Assembly (NCBI GenBank): GCA_947564465.1
Contig: CANOCV010000006.1
Location: 18,644 to 82,643 of the forward strand
Source: an uncultured Roseburia sp.
GTDB taxonomy: Bacteria; Bacillota; Clostridia; Lachnospirales; Lachnospiraceae
Direction: 5' to 3'
DNA length: 64,000 nucleotides
The notes below the pieces were generated by a model. That model did not search any database. It saw only the letters and a list, made by a program, of their open reading frames with translations, and was not told where the DNA came from. Shown one piece after another: positions 17,201 through 26,948 of the stretch. The first letter of the stretch is position 1; each line of letters starts with the position of its first letter. A program made the translations under genes and the position numbers.

Positions 17201-19667
17201 CTATTTTCTCCTCCTGAAGTTCTCCTAATATCTCAAGAAATTCCTCGGTACGTCTCTCCCATGTATGAAAACGACGGCTCTTCTCACAACCTCTTTTTGC
17301 AATCTGCCTGCGCTTATGCTCATCCGCAAGCAGCTCCTTAATCCGCCCGGCAAGCGCCTTTCCCTCTCTTAAGTCAAACAACACCAGCTCTTCCCCGTCG
17401 GCAAAATTCTTCGTCAGATATCCGCTCTTATCCGACACTGCCACCGTGCCGCACAAAAGCATATTTGCAATGCGCTCCGTAAAACCGCCCTTATGCCATG
17501 ACATAATATTTAAGGATATCTTAGAGTCCTGCCAGACCTCCATACTCTCCTCCACCGACACCTGCGGATGGCAGATTAAACCGTCATACTTTGAAAGCGG
17601 GCTCTTCTTCCAGCTCTCCCCGTAAACGTGTATCGTAAGCCCCTCCTCAAGCAGCGTCCGCATGACCTTTTCCCGATAATAAGTCATAATCGCAAAACAT
17701 ACCTGCTTCAAATCAAATAACACATTCTTAAAATCCTCGTCATTCAGTTCAATCCCATAATCCGCAAGCGCCTGCGCAAACGCCTGCTCCGCGCAAAGGT
17801 TCGGATTCTTCTTCATAATCAACAAAAAACGGTTTGCCAGATAACGCTCCCTGGTCTTCGTATTTTTGATAAACAAAAGGCGCTCCCTGTAATCGTACCA
17901 TGTTCCTACGAACGTCACGTCAAGCCTGCGCTCCCTCTCCCAAATTGCTCCCTCATGTGCGGGCAGCCTTCCCGCAGGCGGCAGCAGATAGCATCTTTTT
18001 ACCTGCTTTCCAAAATACCGCCCCACAAATTCCTGATAATCCCTTCCATGCGTAAAAACATAAAATTCCTTTGGCCCCTGTTCCAAATGCTCCTTCATCC
18101 AGAGAGGATGATCGAAAATGAAGTGAAACTTCGGCCCGTCTATACAGTCATGCACATTCCTTCCGTCCTGCAAATGCACAGAAAACAGATATGTCTGAAA
18201 TCCCACAATCGCCTGGTAGGTGCGCCCGATAAGCTCCAAAAGCCCCTCGGCGCCCCGTTTTCCGATATCATAAACCTCCACTTCTTTCCCGGCGCGTCTG
18301 AGCGCACAAATAAATGCATCCGCAAAAGAATCCAGTACACTGTAACACGTATCGTCTCCCCGGTACACAAGAATCGGGCAGCATTTTCTGTAACGCGCCC
18401 CAAATTCGCCCTTCCTTGCAATCATCTGCTCCAAAAACGCGGTTCCGTCCTCCACAAAGCCAATCTCATTGGCCTGCCGCAAAAGCTCCTCTACCTTACC
18501 GTTAAACGTTCCCTCCTGCTGCAAATGTCCCGCATGCAGTCCTGCCAGAAAACACTGCTCCTTATATTTAAGCCAAAGCTCTCTGCACCTTGCAGCCTCC
18601 GATCCCTCTTTAAATACCTCATGCCATTGCCCGATTCTTCCCTCTCCCAAAAGATCTGCATACTGCTGCATACAAAGCCTTCTCTCCCAGCCTGATCTCT
18701 TTACCGAAAACAGCTCCCGCAAAAGCCCGCAGTCGCACACCCACAGGTATGGATTGTCATACTCATCAAAGCCATACTGTTTCAACTCGGCATACATTCT
18801 GCCATAAATATTTTCCGGAATTTCTCCCCACTCCAGATATGCGCCGAGCAGATTCATCACGCAGTAGCTCTTTAAAAATTTCGCCAAAAGCTCCAGCCGA
18901 AAGCACCCCGTCAGACCGCGCTTTTCGTATTCCCGCATTAAAAGAATCTGCACCTGCATACTCTGCAAAATGTTCTCCTCAGTTACATGATTAGAGCTTG
19001 ACCCGCTGCGATTCACATAATGATAAAACGGCTTTTCAAAAATATAGTAGCTGCCGACCTCCAGATTTACAACGGACTGCCAATAATTATCCTCATAAAA
19101 CGTCCCTTCCGGAAAATACAGCTGTTTCTCCCGTATCATCTTAAGACGATAAATTCTTGCGCCAAAATGCGTATTCGTCCCAAGCAAAATCAGACTCTTT
19201 CTCTCCTCATTGCTGTTTACGGCCACCGCATGCTCTCTGACAAGCGTATCCTTCACTGCCTGAAGCGTCGCAGTGCCGTCCGCCAGGACGGTTTCATTGA
19301 TATGTCCGCCGCCCGCCATATCACAGCAAAAGGCTTCCGCCGCCTGATAAAGCTTCTCATACATATCCGGCTCTACATAATCATCCGCATCAAGAAAGCC
19401 CACGTATTTCCCCGTGGCATAAGATATTCCGATATTTCTGGCAGCGCCCTGCTTTTTATTCTCCTCAAGATTCACGACCATAACCTGATTCGGATAACGC
19501 TCCTCAAAGCCCAAAAGCTTCTCTCCCGTCGAATCCGTGGAGGCATCGTTGACAAAAATCAGTTCCAGTCCCTCCATCCCGATTGTCTGCGCAAACAGCG
19601 ACGATGCACACTTTTCTATGGTTCCCTCTGCGTTGTAGCATGGAATGATGATACTTATTTTTGTCAT
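17190..19667 (-). CDS. GT2-CgeB fusion glycosyltransferase
   Basis: The 825 aa contain two enzymes. Residues 1-250 are GT2, with ISIIIPCYNAEGTIEKC, FVNDASTDSTGEK (39-50) and the metal site LDADD (92-96). From about 430 the protein is a CgeB-type module of the divergent subtype: HFIFDHPLWM, VTFVGTWYDYRE, DSKISLNIMSWHKGGFTERI, GTVAVSDKSGYL, and a helical end. The middle (250-430) is helical and unassigned. The ATG has GGGAGG 5 nt upstream. First gene of a two-gene operon with a SigD promoter, so it is made with flagellin. A role in building a flagellin glycan is a strong inference, not shown. Confidence 0.88.
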   Translation of the reverse strand: MTKISIIIPCYNAEGTIEKCASSLFAQTIGMEGLELIFVNDASTDSTGEKLLGFEERYPNQVMVVNLEENKKQGAARNIGISYATGKYVGFLDADDYVEPDMYEKLYQAAEAFCCDMAGGGHINETVLADGTATLQAVKDTLVREHAVAVNSNEERKSLILLGTNTHFGARIYRLKMIREKQLYFPEGTFYEDNYWQSVVNLEVGSYYIFEKPFYHYVNRSGSSSNHVTEENILQSMQVQILLMREYEKRGLTGCFRLELLAKFLKSYCVMNLLGAYLEWGEIPENIYGRMYAELKQYGFDEYDNPYLWVCDCGLLRELFSVKRSGWERRLCMQQYADLLGEGRIGQWHEVFKEGSEAARCRELWLKYKEQCFLAGLHAGHLQQEGTFNGKVEELLRQANEIGFVEDGTAFLEQMIARKGEFGARYRKCCPILVYRGDDTCYSVLDSFADAFICALRRAGKEVEVYDIGKRGAEGLLELIGRTYQAIVGFQTYLFSVHLQDGRNVHDCIDGPKFHFIFDHPLWMKEHLEQGPKEFYVFTHGRDYQEFVGRYFGKQVKRCYLLPPAGRLPAHEGAIWERERRLDVTFVGTWYDYRERLLFIKNTKTRERYLANRFLLIMKKNPNLCAEQAFAQALADYGIELNDEDFKNVLFDLKQVCFAIMTYYREKVMRTLLEEGLTIHVYGESWKKSPLSKYDGLICHPQVSVEESMEVWQDSKISLNIMSWHKGGFTERIANMLLCGTVAVSDKSGYLTKNFADGEELVLFDLREGKALAGRIKELLADEHKRRQIAKRGCEKSRRFHTWERRTEEFLEILGELQEEKIDEC

Positions 19668-19705
19668 TACGCCCTCCCTGGCTCTTTTGCCCGCTCTTTT
19701 TTATT

Positions 19706-19733
19706 ATATCGGCAAATACACCAATTTCCTTTA
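19706..19733 (-). promoter_or_regulatory. SigD (sigma-28) promoter of the GT2-CgeB/DUF4422-GT2 operon
   Basis: On the minus strand TAAA (19730-19733) and a perfect GCCGATAT (19706-19713) are separated by 16 nt. The start would be about 30 nt upstream of the first gene. This links the glycosyltransferase operon to the late flagellar regulon. Confidence 0.75.
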
Positions 19734-19738
19734 TTGGG

Positions 19739-19767
19739 TTTACTTTATTTTCAACAATTATTATAAT
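19739..19767 (+). promoter_or_regulatory. SigA-like promoter of paralogues C and D
   Basis: On the plus strand TTTACT (19739-19744) and a perfect TATAAT (19762-19767) are 17 nt apart, about 45 nt before the TTG start at 19817. It is divergent from, and abuts, the SigD promoter. Confidence 0.5.
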
Positions 19768-19816
19768 ACACTTATAGTACACAAACGAGCAAGTAAATTT
19801 CAGGAGGCCACAGGGA

Positions 19817-20995
19817 TTGAGAATACTATTTTACCGTTACGGAAGCATCTGTGAACCTGACATCATAGATGCATTTAAAGAATACGGATTTGAGATAACA
19901 GAAATCACCAAAGAAATCTATACGAAGAACTTTCCGCCTGATAAGGGTGTTGCTCTTGTCAGCCAGGTTCTTATGGACACCCCGCACGACGCGGTATTTA
20001 CCATCAATTTTTTTCCGTTTATCGCAGAGGTCTGCAATATTATGAAGCTGCGCTATATCAGCTGGATCGTAGACTCTCCGGTGCTGGAATTATATTCCCC
20101 GGCCATAGCGAACCCATGGAATCGAATCTTTCTCTTTGACCGCAGCCTGTACCAGGAAATTGCACCGATGAATCCCGACTGCGTTTTTTATCTGCCCCTG
20201 GCCGTCAATATCAGCCAAAAGCAGGGAGCAATCCAAAACGCCCCCGCCGCGCAGAGAGACAAATACGCCTCGGAAATTTCCTTTGTCGGCTCACTCTACA
20301 CGGAAAAATGCCCGTATCAGGATTTGGACGCTGTGCCAAAGCGGCTTCTCGGATACCTCGACGGTCTGATCGAAGCCCAGCTGTTAGTCTACGGCTATTA
20401 TTTTATCGACGACATTCTAAAGGACGAGGACATTCAGACATTTAAGGAACATGCAAAGCACTTTCCGAGTCTGCCTTATTCCTCGCCGCTTACCGACCGG
20501 GTTATCGTCTCCCAGTTTTTCCTTGGGACACAAGTTACCGTCTTAGAGCGCGAACGGCTTTTAAAGCGGCTTTCCGCAGAATTTCCTGTCGATTTATATA
20601 CCGGAAGCGACACCTCAAAGCTTCCCGACATCCATGCAAAAGGACTTGCGACAACCATGGTAGAAATGCCGCTTATTTTCCATGAAAGCCGCATCAACCT
20701 AAACCTGACCGCCAAATCTATAAGAAGCGCACTTCCGCTGCGCATCTGGGATATTCTTGGCTGCGGCGGATTCTGCCTGACAAATTACCAGCCTGAAATC
20801 TCAGAATATTTTACGGTTGGAGAAGAAATCGAGACCTATACAAACGAAGAAGAATTAGTAGAAAAATGTCATTATTACTTGGAGCATGAAAACAGACGAA
20901 AAGAAATTGCGGACAACGCCTACGAAAAAACAGCAAAATATCACACCTACATCGTCCGTCTGTGCGAGCTGATGGAGCTTGCGTTTGCGCATTAA
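19817..20995 (+). CDS. DUF3880/CgeB-type glycosyltransferase (paralogue C)
   Basis: The 392-aa product opens MRILFYRYGSICEPDIIDAF (TTG initiator) and has the family sequence of landmarks: FTINFFPFIAEVCN, IFLFDRS, FYLPLAVNIS, EISFVGSLYTEKCPYQD, SRINLNLTAKSIRSALPLRI and GGFCLTNYQPEISEYF. The TTG is chosen because AGGAGG stands 9 nt upstream and no ATG follows nearby in frame. It is followed after 33 nt by paralogue D on the same strand, so the two form an operon. Donor and acceptor unknown. Probably a flagellin or surface protein glycosyltransferase by context. Confidence 0.85.
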   Translation: MRILFYRYGSICEPDIIDAFKEYGFEITEITKEIYTKNFPPDKGVALVSQVLMDTPHDAVFTINFFPFIAEVCNIMKLRYISWIVDSPVLELYSPAIANPWNRIFLFDRSLYQEIAPMNPDCVFYLPLAVNISQKQGAIQNAPAAQRDKYASEISFVGSLYTEKCPYQDLDAVPKRLLGYLDGLIEAQLLVYGYYFIDDILKDEDIQTFKEHAKHFPSLPYSSPLTDRVIVSQFFLGTQVTVLERERLLKRLSAEFPVDLYTGSDTSKLPDIHAKGLATTMVEMPLIFHESRINLNLTAKSIRSALPLRIWDILGCGGFCLTNYQPEISEYFTVGEEIETYTNEEELVEKCHYYLEHENRRKEIADNAYEKTAKYHTYIVRLCELMELAFAH

Positions 20996-21028
20996 CCGCG
21001 TTGAACCTATCACAAAAGGAGACTTGAA

Positions 21029-22207
21029 ATGGCAAAAAAAGTATTATATTTAGACTGGCCCTGCTTTGGTAAGGAGGATATTCTGGAAACTTTTTCCGAT
21101 TTTGGTTTTCAAACGGTATTCTTTTTCCACGAAAACTATACGGAACGCAAGGATGCAGCCTTTGACGAAGCGTTTGACAAAGCGATGACGGATGATATTG
21201 ACTTCTGCTTTTCCTTTAATTACTATCCGCTTGTGTCGGAAGGCTGCAAACGCCACGGTATTCCCTATATTTCCATTATCTATGACAGTCCGCAGGTTGC
21301 CGTCTATTCCTATACGATTATCAACCCGAATAATTACGTCTTTATTTTCGACAGCGAACTATACCAGAGACTGCAAAAGGAGGGAATACGCACCGTATAT
21401 TATATGCCGCTTCCCATCAACCCGAAGCGCATTGCACGCACCTTAAAGACAACGCCTGCGGGTATTGATAAATACCGCTGCGAAGTCTCATTTATCGGTT
21501 CCCTCTACCACGAGGACCATAATTTTTTTGACCGTCTGAAAGGCGTCAACGACTACACCGCCGGATATCTGGAGGGAATTATGGACGCTCAGCGCAAGGT
21601 CTCGGGTTATAATTTTATAGAGGAAGTGCTCTCTAAGGACATTATCGCGGAAATGCAGCGGGTAACCGACTACAAGGTAGACCGTTACGGCGTGCAGTCC
21701 TTAGAGTATGTATTTGCTAACTATTTCATTGACCGCAAAATCACACAGACGGAGCGAGCAGACCTTCTCTCCGCCGTCGCCGAAAGATTTCCTCTAAAGC
21801 TGTTTACACTGGACAGAAACGCGCCCGTCCCGGGAGCCGTCAACATGGGAACCGCAGACTACTACAAGGAAATGCCTCATATCTTCAAGCACAGCAAAAT
21901 CAATTTAAACATCACACTGCGCAGCATCACAAGCGGCATTCCGCTGCGCTGTATGGATATTTTAAGCTGCGGCGGATTTCTGCTTACGAATTATCAGAAT
22001 GACCTTATGATGCATTTTGCGGCGGACGAAGATTTTGTCTACTACGAGGACAAGGAAGATCTGTTGTCTAAAATCGAATACTATCTCTCCCACGACAAGG
22101 AACGCCGTGAAATTGCCGAAAACGGTTTCCGCAGAGTTTCAAATCAGTTCACATACGAAAATTGTCTGCGGGAGATACTTGAACTCGTATTTCCCACAGA
22201 CAAATAG
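21029..22207 (+). CDS. DUF3880/CgeB-type glycosyltransferase (paralogue D)
   Basis: The 392-aa protein opens MAKKVLYLDWPCFGKEDILE behind AAAGGAG. Family landmarks are FSFNYYPLVSEGCKRHGIPY, FIFDSELYQRL, YYMPLPINPKRIAR, EVSFIGSLYHEDHNFFD, SKINLNITLRSITSGIPLRC and GGFLLTNYQNDLMMHF. The C-terminal half is closest to paralogue B, with a 17-residue stretch (INLNITLRSITSGIPLR) identical between them, suggesting recent duplication. It is second in an operon with paralogue C. No terminator is evident in the 132-nt gap before the convergent nrdD gene, and nothing else is seen there. Confidence 0.85.
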   Translation: MAKKVLYLDWPCFGKEDILETFSDFGFQTVFFFHENYTERKDAAFDEAFDKAMTDDIDFCFSFNYYPLVSEGCKRHGIPYISIIYDSPQVAVYSYTIINPNNYVFIFDSELYQRLQKEGIRTVYYMPLPINPKRIARTLKTTPAGIDKYRCEVSFIGSLYHEDHNFFDRLKGVNDYTAGYLEGIMDAQRKVSGYNFIEEVLSKDIIAEMQRVTDYKVDRYGVQSLEYVFANYFIDRKITQTERADLLSAVAERFPLKLFTLDRNAPVPGAVNMGTADYYKEMPHIFKHSKINLNITLRSITSGIPLRCMDILSCGGFLLTNYQNDLMMHFAADEDFVYYEDKEDLLSKIEYYLSHDKERREIAENGFRRVSNQFTYENCLREILELVFPTDK

Positions 22208-22339
22208 TTGCTATTTTTCACAGACTGATTTTAAGATTATGACATTGGTACAATTTTGAAGGAATAACAGATATGCCAGACTGCTCCTTTTCCTCTCCCA
22301 CTGCCTCGCCTTATCGCATTCCTTCTTTTTTCCTTTGTC

Positions 22340-24505
22340 TTACAAATGCAGTACGCGCTCCTTTATTTCCTGTGTCCTTCCCTGATTCCAGTACTGTGTC
22401 CCGATATAGCCGCAGGTTCTCCTCGCAACATTCATCTTCTTTTGATCTCTGTTCCCGCAGTTCGGACACTCCCAAACCAGCTTTCCCTCATCCCCCGTCA
22501 CAATTTTAATCTCCCCGCTATAACCGCACTCCTGACAATAGTCGCTCTTCGTGTTTAACTCCGCATACATAATATTGTCGTAAATGTAACTCATAACGGC
22601 AAGCACCGCCTCCAGATTATCCTTCATATCCGGCACTTCCACATAGCTGATCGCACCGCCCGGAGAAAGCGCCTGAAACTGCGCCTCGAATTTGAGCTTC
22701 CTAAACGCGTCAATCTCCTCGGTCACATGGACGTGGTAACTGTTTGTGATATAGCTTTTATCCGTCACTCCCGGAATCATCCCAAACCGCTTCTGTAAAC
22801 ACTTTGCAAATTTATAGGTCGTTGATTCCAGCGGCGTGCCGTATACGGAAAATCCGATATTCGTCTCTTTTTTCCACCGCTCGCACGCATCGTTTAGATG
22901 CTGCATTACCGAAAGCGCAAACGGCGTTCCTCTGTCCGAATCCGTATGGGATTCCCCCGTCATATACTGAGTACACTCATACAATCCGGCATATCCTAAG
23001 GATATTGTAGAATATCCGCCATACAAAAGCTTGTCAATCGTCTCGCCCTTCTTTAATCTCGCCAGCGCGCCGTACTGCCAGAGAATCGGCGCCACATCCG
23101 AAGGCGTTCCCTTCAACCTCTCATGACGACACATCAAGGCACGATAGCAGAGCTCTAATCTCTCATCAAATATCTTCCAGAAAAGCTCCATATCCCCGCC
23201 GCTGCTGCAGGCAATATCCACCAGATTCAGCGTGACTACTCCCTGATTAAATCTGCCATAATATTTGGGCCTACCCTGCTCATCCTTATACACGCTCAAA
23301 AAGGAGCGGCAGCCCATACACGGATAACAGTTCCCCTCCTTCGCCTGCTTCATAACCTTTTCGGAAATATAATCCGGCACGAGACGTTTCGCGGTACACT
23401 CCGCTGCAAGCCTGGTCAGATACCAGTACTTGCTATTTTCCCGCACATTATTTTCCTCCAGTACATAAATCAGCTTCGGAAATGCAGGCGTAATATAGAC
23501 ACCCTTCTCATTCTTTACGCCCAGAATCCTCTGGCGAAGCACCTCCTCAATAATCGCCGCAAGATCGTCTCTCGTCTGTCCCTCAGGCACTTCGCTTAAA
23601 TACATAAACACCGTCACAAAGGGCGCCTGCCCGTTCGTCGTCATAAGCGTAATCACCTGATACTGTATCATCTGAACGCCGCGGTTGATTTCCTCCTTCA
23701 CGCGAAGCTCCGCAACGGTATTAATCTTTTGCTCATCCAGCTCTAAACCCGCCGCTTTATATTCCGCCTCTACCTGACGGCGGAATTTTTTCCGGCTGAC
23801 CTCTACAAACGGAGCCAGATGTGCAAGCGAAATGCTCTGTCCGCCATATTGCGAGCTGGCGATCTGTGCAATGCTCTGAGTCGCAATGTTACAGGCTGTC
23901 GCAAAGCTTTTCGGCGAATCAATCATCGTCTCACTGACAACCGTTCCGTTTAAAAGCATATCCTGAAGATTCACAAGGCAGCAGTTGTGCATATGCTGCG
24001 CAAAATAATCCGCATCATGAAAATGAATGATTCCGGCATCATGCGCCTCAACCACATCCTCCGGCAGCAAAAATCTTCTTGTGATATCCTTGCTCACCTC
24101 TCCCGCCATATAATCGCGCTGCACGCTGCTCACCGTAGGGTTTTTATTTGAATTTTCCTGTTTTACCTCTTCATTTTTACATGCCAGAAGCGTGAGAATC
24201 TGATCGTCCGTGGAATTGCTTTTTCGCACCAACGCCCTCTTATAGCGGTATGTAATGTAATTGCGCGCAACGGTGTACGCGCGCTGATTCATAATCTGAT
24301 TCTCCACCAAATCCTGGATTTCCTCAACCGTCAGCGCCCTGTTCATCCCGGCGCAGACAGACTCCACCGTCTCCCCAATCAGGCGAATCTGCGCATCGCT
24401 CATCCTCTCGCTTTCAATCACGCTCTGATTCGCCTTTATAACTGCAGCAAGAATCTTTTCTTTGTCAAATACTGCCTCTGTCCCGTTTCTCTTAATAATA
24501 TTCAT
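22340..24505 (-). CDS. nrdD: Anaerobic ribonucleoside-triphosphate reductase, class III
   Basis: NrdD makes deoxyribonucleotides without oxygen, using a glycyl radical generated by the activase NrdG. The 721 aa start with an ATP-cone (MNIIKRNGTEAVFDKEKILA, with VEEIQDLVENQIM). The barrel contains FHDADYFAQHMHNCCLVNLQ. Near the end the zinc site has YCQECGYSG and CPNCGNRD. The glycyl-radical loop is RRTCGYIGTQYWNQGR with the radical Gly at about 699. Full length. It follows murE by 23 nt in one operon. No nrdG is found next to it or elsewhere in the window, so the activase must be encoded elsewhere. Confidence 0.97.
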   Translation of the reverse strand: MNIIKRNGTEAVFDKEKILAAVIKANQSVIESERMSDAQIRLIGETVESVCAGMNRALTVEEIQDLVENQIMNQRAYTVARNYITYRYKRALVRKSNSTDDQILTLLACKNEEVKQENSNKNPTVSSVQRDYMAGEVSKDITRRFLLPEDVVEAHDAGIIHFHDADYFAQHMHNCCLVNLQDMLLNGTVVSETMIDSPKSFATACNIATQSIAQIASSQYGGQSISLAHLAPFVEVSRKKFRRQVEAEYKAAGLELDEQKINTVAELRVKEEINRGVQMIQYQVITLMTTNGQAPFVTVFMYLSEVPEGQTRDDLAAIIEEVLRQRILGVKNEKGVYITPAFPKLIYVLEENNVRENSKYWYLTRLAAECTAKRLVPDYISEKVMKQAKEGNCYPCMGCRSFLSVYKDEQGRPKYYGRFNQGVVTLNLVDIACSSGGDMELFWKIFDERLELCYRALMCRHERLKGTPSDVAPILWQYGALARLKKGETIDKLLYGGYSTISLGYAGLYECTQYMTGESHTDSDRGTPFALSVMQHLNDACERWKKETNIGFSVYGTPLESTTYKFAKCLQKRFGMIPGVTDKSYITNSYHVHVTEEIDAFRKLKFEAQFQALSPGGAISYVEVPDMKDNLEAVLAVMSYIYDNIMYAELNTKSDYCQECGYSGEIKIVTGDEGKLVWECPNCGNRDQKKMNVARRTCGYIGTQYWNQGRTQEIKERVLHL

Positions 24506-24528
24506 TCCAATCCCTGCCTTTTTTCTCC

Positions 24529-26001
24529 TTACAAACCAAGCTCCTCCTTGGCCTGCGCAATTGCCTCACGCTCGTCAAAATGATATTTCACACCCTTAAT
24601 CTCCTGATAATCCTCATGCCCCTTGCCCAAAAGCACGATCATATCTCCCTCTCTTCCGTTCGCAAGACAATATTTAATCGCCTCCTTGCGGTCGTCTATC
24701 TCAATGTATTTTCCGTCGCTTTTTGCCAGTCCAATCTTAATATCATTATTGATATCACTAATTTCCTCATCTCTTGGATTGTCGCAGGTAAGCACACACA
24801 AATCCGCCAGCTCGCCGGTCACTTCACCCATATCGTAGCGTCTGAGCTTTGAGCGGTTTCCGCCGCCGCCGTAAACACAGATCAGACGTTTCGGCTTGTA
24901 TTCCAAAAGCGTTGTCAACACACTCCTGGTACTAACCTCATTGTGGGCATAATCAATGATCACCGTAAAGTCTTTTGACACCGGAACCATCTCTACCCGT
25001 CCCTTAACCTGCACCTTGGCAAGTCCTCTTAAAATATCCTCATCGGATATCCCGGCAAGATGGCAGGTCAGCATTGTCACCAGCGAATTATATACGGAAA
25101 ACCGCCCCGGAATATAGACTTTTGCATACACGTTCATGCATCCCGCCGTTGTAAAATGCATTCCCAGCTTTCTTTCCTCATCCAAAAAACCAACCGCACC
25201 GGCCGTAAGATCGGCGTCCCCTTTGCATGACAGTGTTTTCAACTCACAAGTATGCCCGCTTAAAACCTTTTTCACATGCTCGTCATCTATATTCGCGATT
25301 CCCGTTTTGCACTGGCGAAACAGCATACTTTTACACTCCATATATTCCTCAAATGTCGCATGCTCTGTCGGTCCGATATGATCCGGGGAGAGATTCGTAA
25401 AAATACCGTAATCAAACACAATCCCCGCAACACGGTCCATTTTCAGCCCCTGCGAAGAAACTTCCATTACCACATACTCACAGCCTGCATCTGCCATCGC
25501 GCGAAACATCTTGTGCAGCTCATAGGATTCCGGCGTCGTATTTTTTGCCGGAAGCTGTTCTTCACCCACAAGCGCCCCGATTGTCCCAATCAATCCTACC
25601 TTTTTTCCGGCTTCCTCCAAAACGCTTTTTATCATATATGTCGTCGTCGTTTTGCCCTTTGTTCCGGTCAGGCCGATTGTGACGAGTTCTCTGTCCGGAT
25701 ATCCAAAAAAAGCCGCTGACATCAGTGCCAGCGCGTATCTCGCGGAATCGACCAGCAAAACCGTTATTCCCTCCGGTATCTGCCTCGTTTCCTCTTCCCG
25801 CTCCGCTACGATTACGGACGCGCCTTTCTTTACGGCATCTCCGATATACTTATGTCCGTCAGTCACTGCACCTACCATACATACAAACATCGTACCTTTT
25901 TCTATTTTTCTGGAATCATAGACAATGTCCGCCACTTCCGCCTCCATCGTACCCTGTATGCACCTATATTTAATTTCTCCGCAAATCCGTGATAACTTCA
26001 T
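24529..26001 (-). CDS. murE: UDP-MurNAc-L-Ala-D-Glu--meso-diaminopimelate ligase
   Basis: MurE adds the third residue of the peptidoglycan stem peptide in the cytoplasm, using ATP. The 490-aa protein has the Mur ligase P-loop GLTGTKGKTTTT (about 110-121), ATP/Mg residues in VMEVSSQGL, the carbamylated-lysine region EYMECKSMLF, and CDNPRDEE at 406-413. DNPR in this place is the signature for meso-diaminopimelate as substrate. The ATG at 26001 lies 7 nt after AGGAGA. dapF, which makes meso-DAP, is directly upstream, so the operon couples supply and use. The C-terminal GKGHEDYQ motif is present. Confidence 0.95.
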   Translation of the reverse strand: MKLSRICGEIKYRCIQGTMEAEVADIVYDSRKIEKGTMFVCMVGAVTDGHKYIGDAVKKGASVIVAEREEETRQIPEGITVLLVDSARYALALMSAAFFGYPDRELVTIGLTGTKGKTTTTYMIKSVLEEAGKKVGLIGTIGALVGEEQLPAKNTTPESYELHKMFRAMADAGCEYVVMEVSSQGLKMDRVAGIVFDYGIFTNLSPDHIGPTEHATFEEYMECKSMLFRQCKTGIANIDDEHVKKVLSGHTCELKTLSCKGDADLTAGAVGFLDEERKLGMHFTTAGCMNVYAKVYIPGRFSVYNSLVTMLTCHLAGISDEDILRGLAKVQVKGRVEMVPVSKDFTVIIDYAHNEVSTRSVLTTLLEYKPKRLICVYGGGGNRSKLRRYDMGEVTGELADLCVLTCDNPRDEEISDINNDIKIGLAKSDGKYIEIDDRKEAIKYCLANGREGDMIVLLGKGHEDYQEIKGVKYHFDEREAIAQAKEELGL

Positions 26002-26049
26002 TCTCTTCTCTCCTGTCAAAAGTTTGATATCTCAGGCTGCACGCCAACT

Positions 26050-26946
26050 CTAGCAGCCAATTACATCGGAGGCGTCAATCTCCCCTTCAAAAACAGTATG
26101 GCTTGGTCCCGTCATAAACATGTGGTTTGTCTTCTCATCCCACTCAATATGAAGCGGTCCTCCAATCTGCTCTACCGTCACCGTTCTGTCACAACGGCCA
26201 GTCAAAACCCCCGCCACCACAGCAGTGCAGCAGCCTGTCCCGCATCCGATCGTCTCTCCCGTTCCTCTCTCCCACTCTCTGATTTTAATGTAATCACGAC
26301 TTACAAGCTCCGCAAACGTAACGTTTGTCTTATTTACAAACAGCTCCGTCATATACTCAATTTCCCTGCCATAGCCCTCCACATCAAAATCCGCCACACG
26401 TTCCACAAACATGGCGCAGTGCGGATTGCCCCAGGAAACCGCTGTAATATAAAAGGTCTTATCCAACACCTTCACCGGCTGTTCCACAAACTTCGGCAGC
26501 TTTGTCGCTACCGGAATTACCTTCGTATCAAGGCGCGGCTTTCCGATATCGGCACGGATATTGCTGACAAACCCATGCTTTCCGGCAAAATTTTTTTCCG
26601 CGCATGTAGGCTCTCTTTGCTCCACGGTCAGCTTCAACCGCTGTATCCCTCCAAGCGTCTCTATCACAAGATCCGTCTTCTCTGTCAGCGCATGGTCATA
26701 GACATATTTTCCGACACTGCGCAGCGCATTTCCGCACATCTCCCCCTCGCTTCCGTCAGGGTTGAACATGCGCATACGAAAATCTCCCTTTTCTGAAGGG
26801 CAGATAAGCACCATTCCGTCAGAACCAATGGCAAAATGCCGGTCGCTCACGAATCTCGCAAGCTCCGGCAAATTCCGAAGTTCCTGATGAATGGCATCAA
26901 TATATACATAGTCATTTCCAAATGCCTGCATCTTTGTAAACTTCAT
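26050..26946 (-). CDS. dapF: Diaminopimelate epimerase
   Basis: DapF converts L,L- to meso-diaminopimelate by a two-cysteine acid/base mechanism, the last step before lysine or peptidoglycan. The 298 aa contain both catalytic motifs: EMCGNALRSVGKY with Cys71 and GETIGCGTGCC with Cys235. The N-terminal FTKMQAFGNDYVYID and GSDGMVLI are also present. Length is normal. The ATG has TGAGG 7 nt upstream and starts 2 nt after the upstream gene, so it is cotranscribed with the PLP enzyme, murE and nrdD. Confidence 0.97.
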   Translation of the reverse strand: MKFTKMQAFGNDYVYIDAIHQELRNLPELARFVSDRHFAIGSDGMVLICPSEKGDFRMRMFNPDGSEGEMCGNALRSVGKYVYDHALTEKTDLVIETLGGIQRLKLTVEQREPTCAEKNFAGKHGFVSNIRADIGKPRLDTKVIPVATKLPKFVEQPVKVLDKTFYITAVSWGNPHCAMFVERVADFDVEGYGREIEYMTELFVNKTNVTFAELVSRDYIKIREWERGTGETIGCGTGCCTAVVAGVLTGRCDRTVTVEQIGGPLHIEWDEKTNHMFMTGPSHTVFEGEIDASDVIGC

Positions 26947-26948
26947 CT

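Noticed and set aside
22410..22425. CCGATATA as a SigD -10 inside nrdD
   Set aside because: No TAAA-like -35 at 14-16 nt and no gene positioned to use it.
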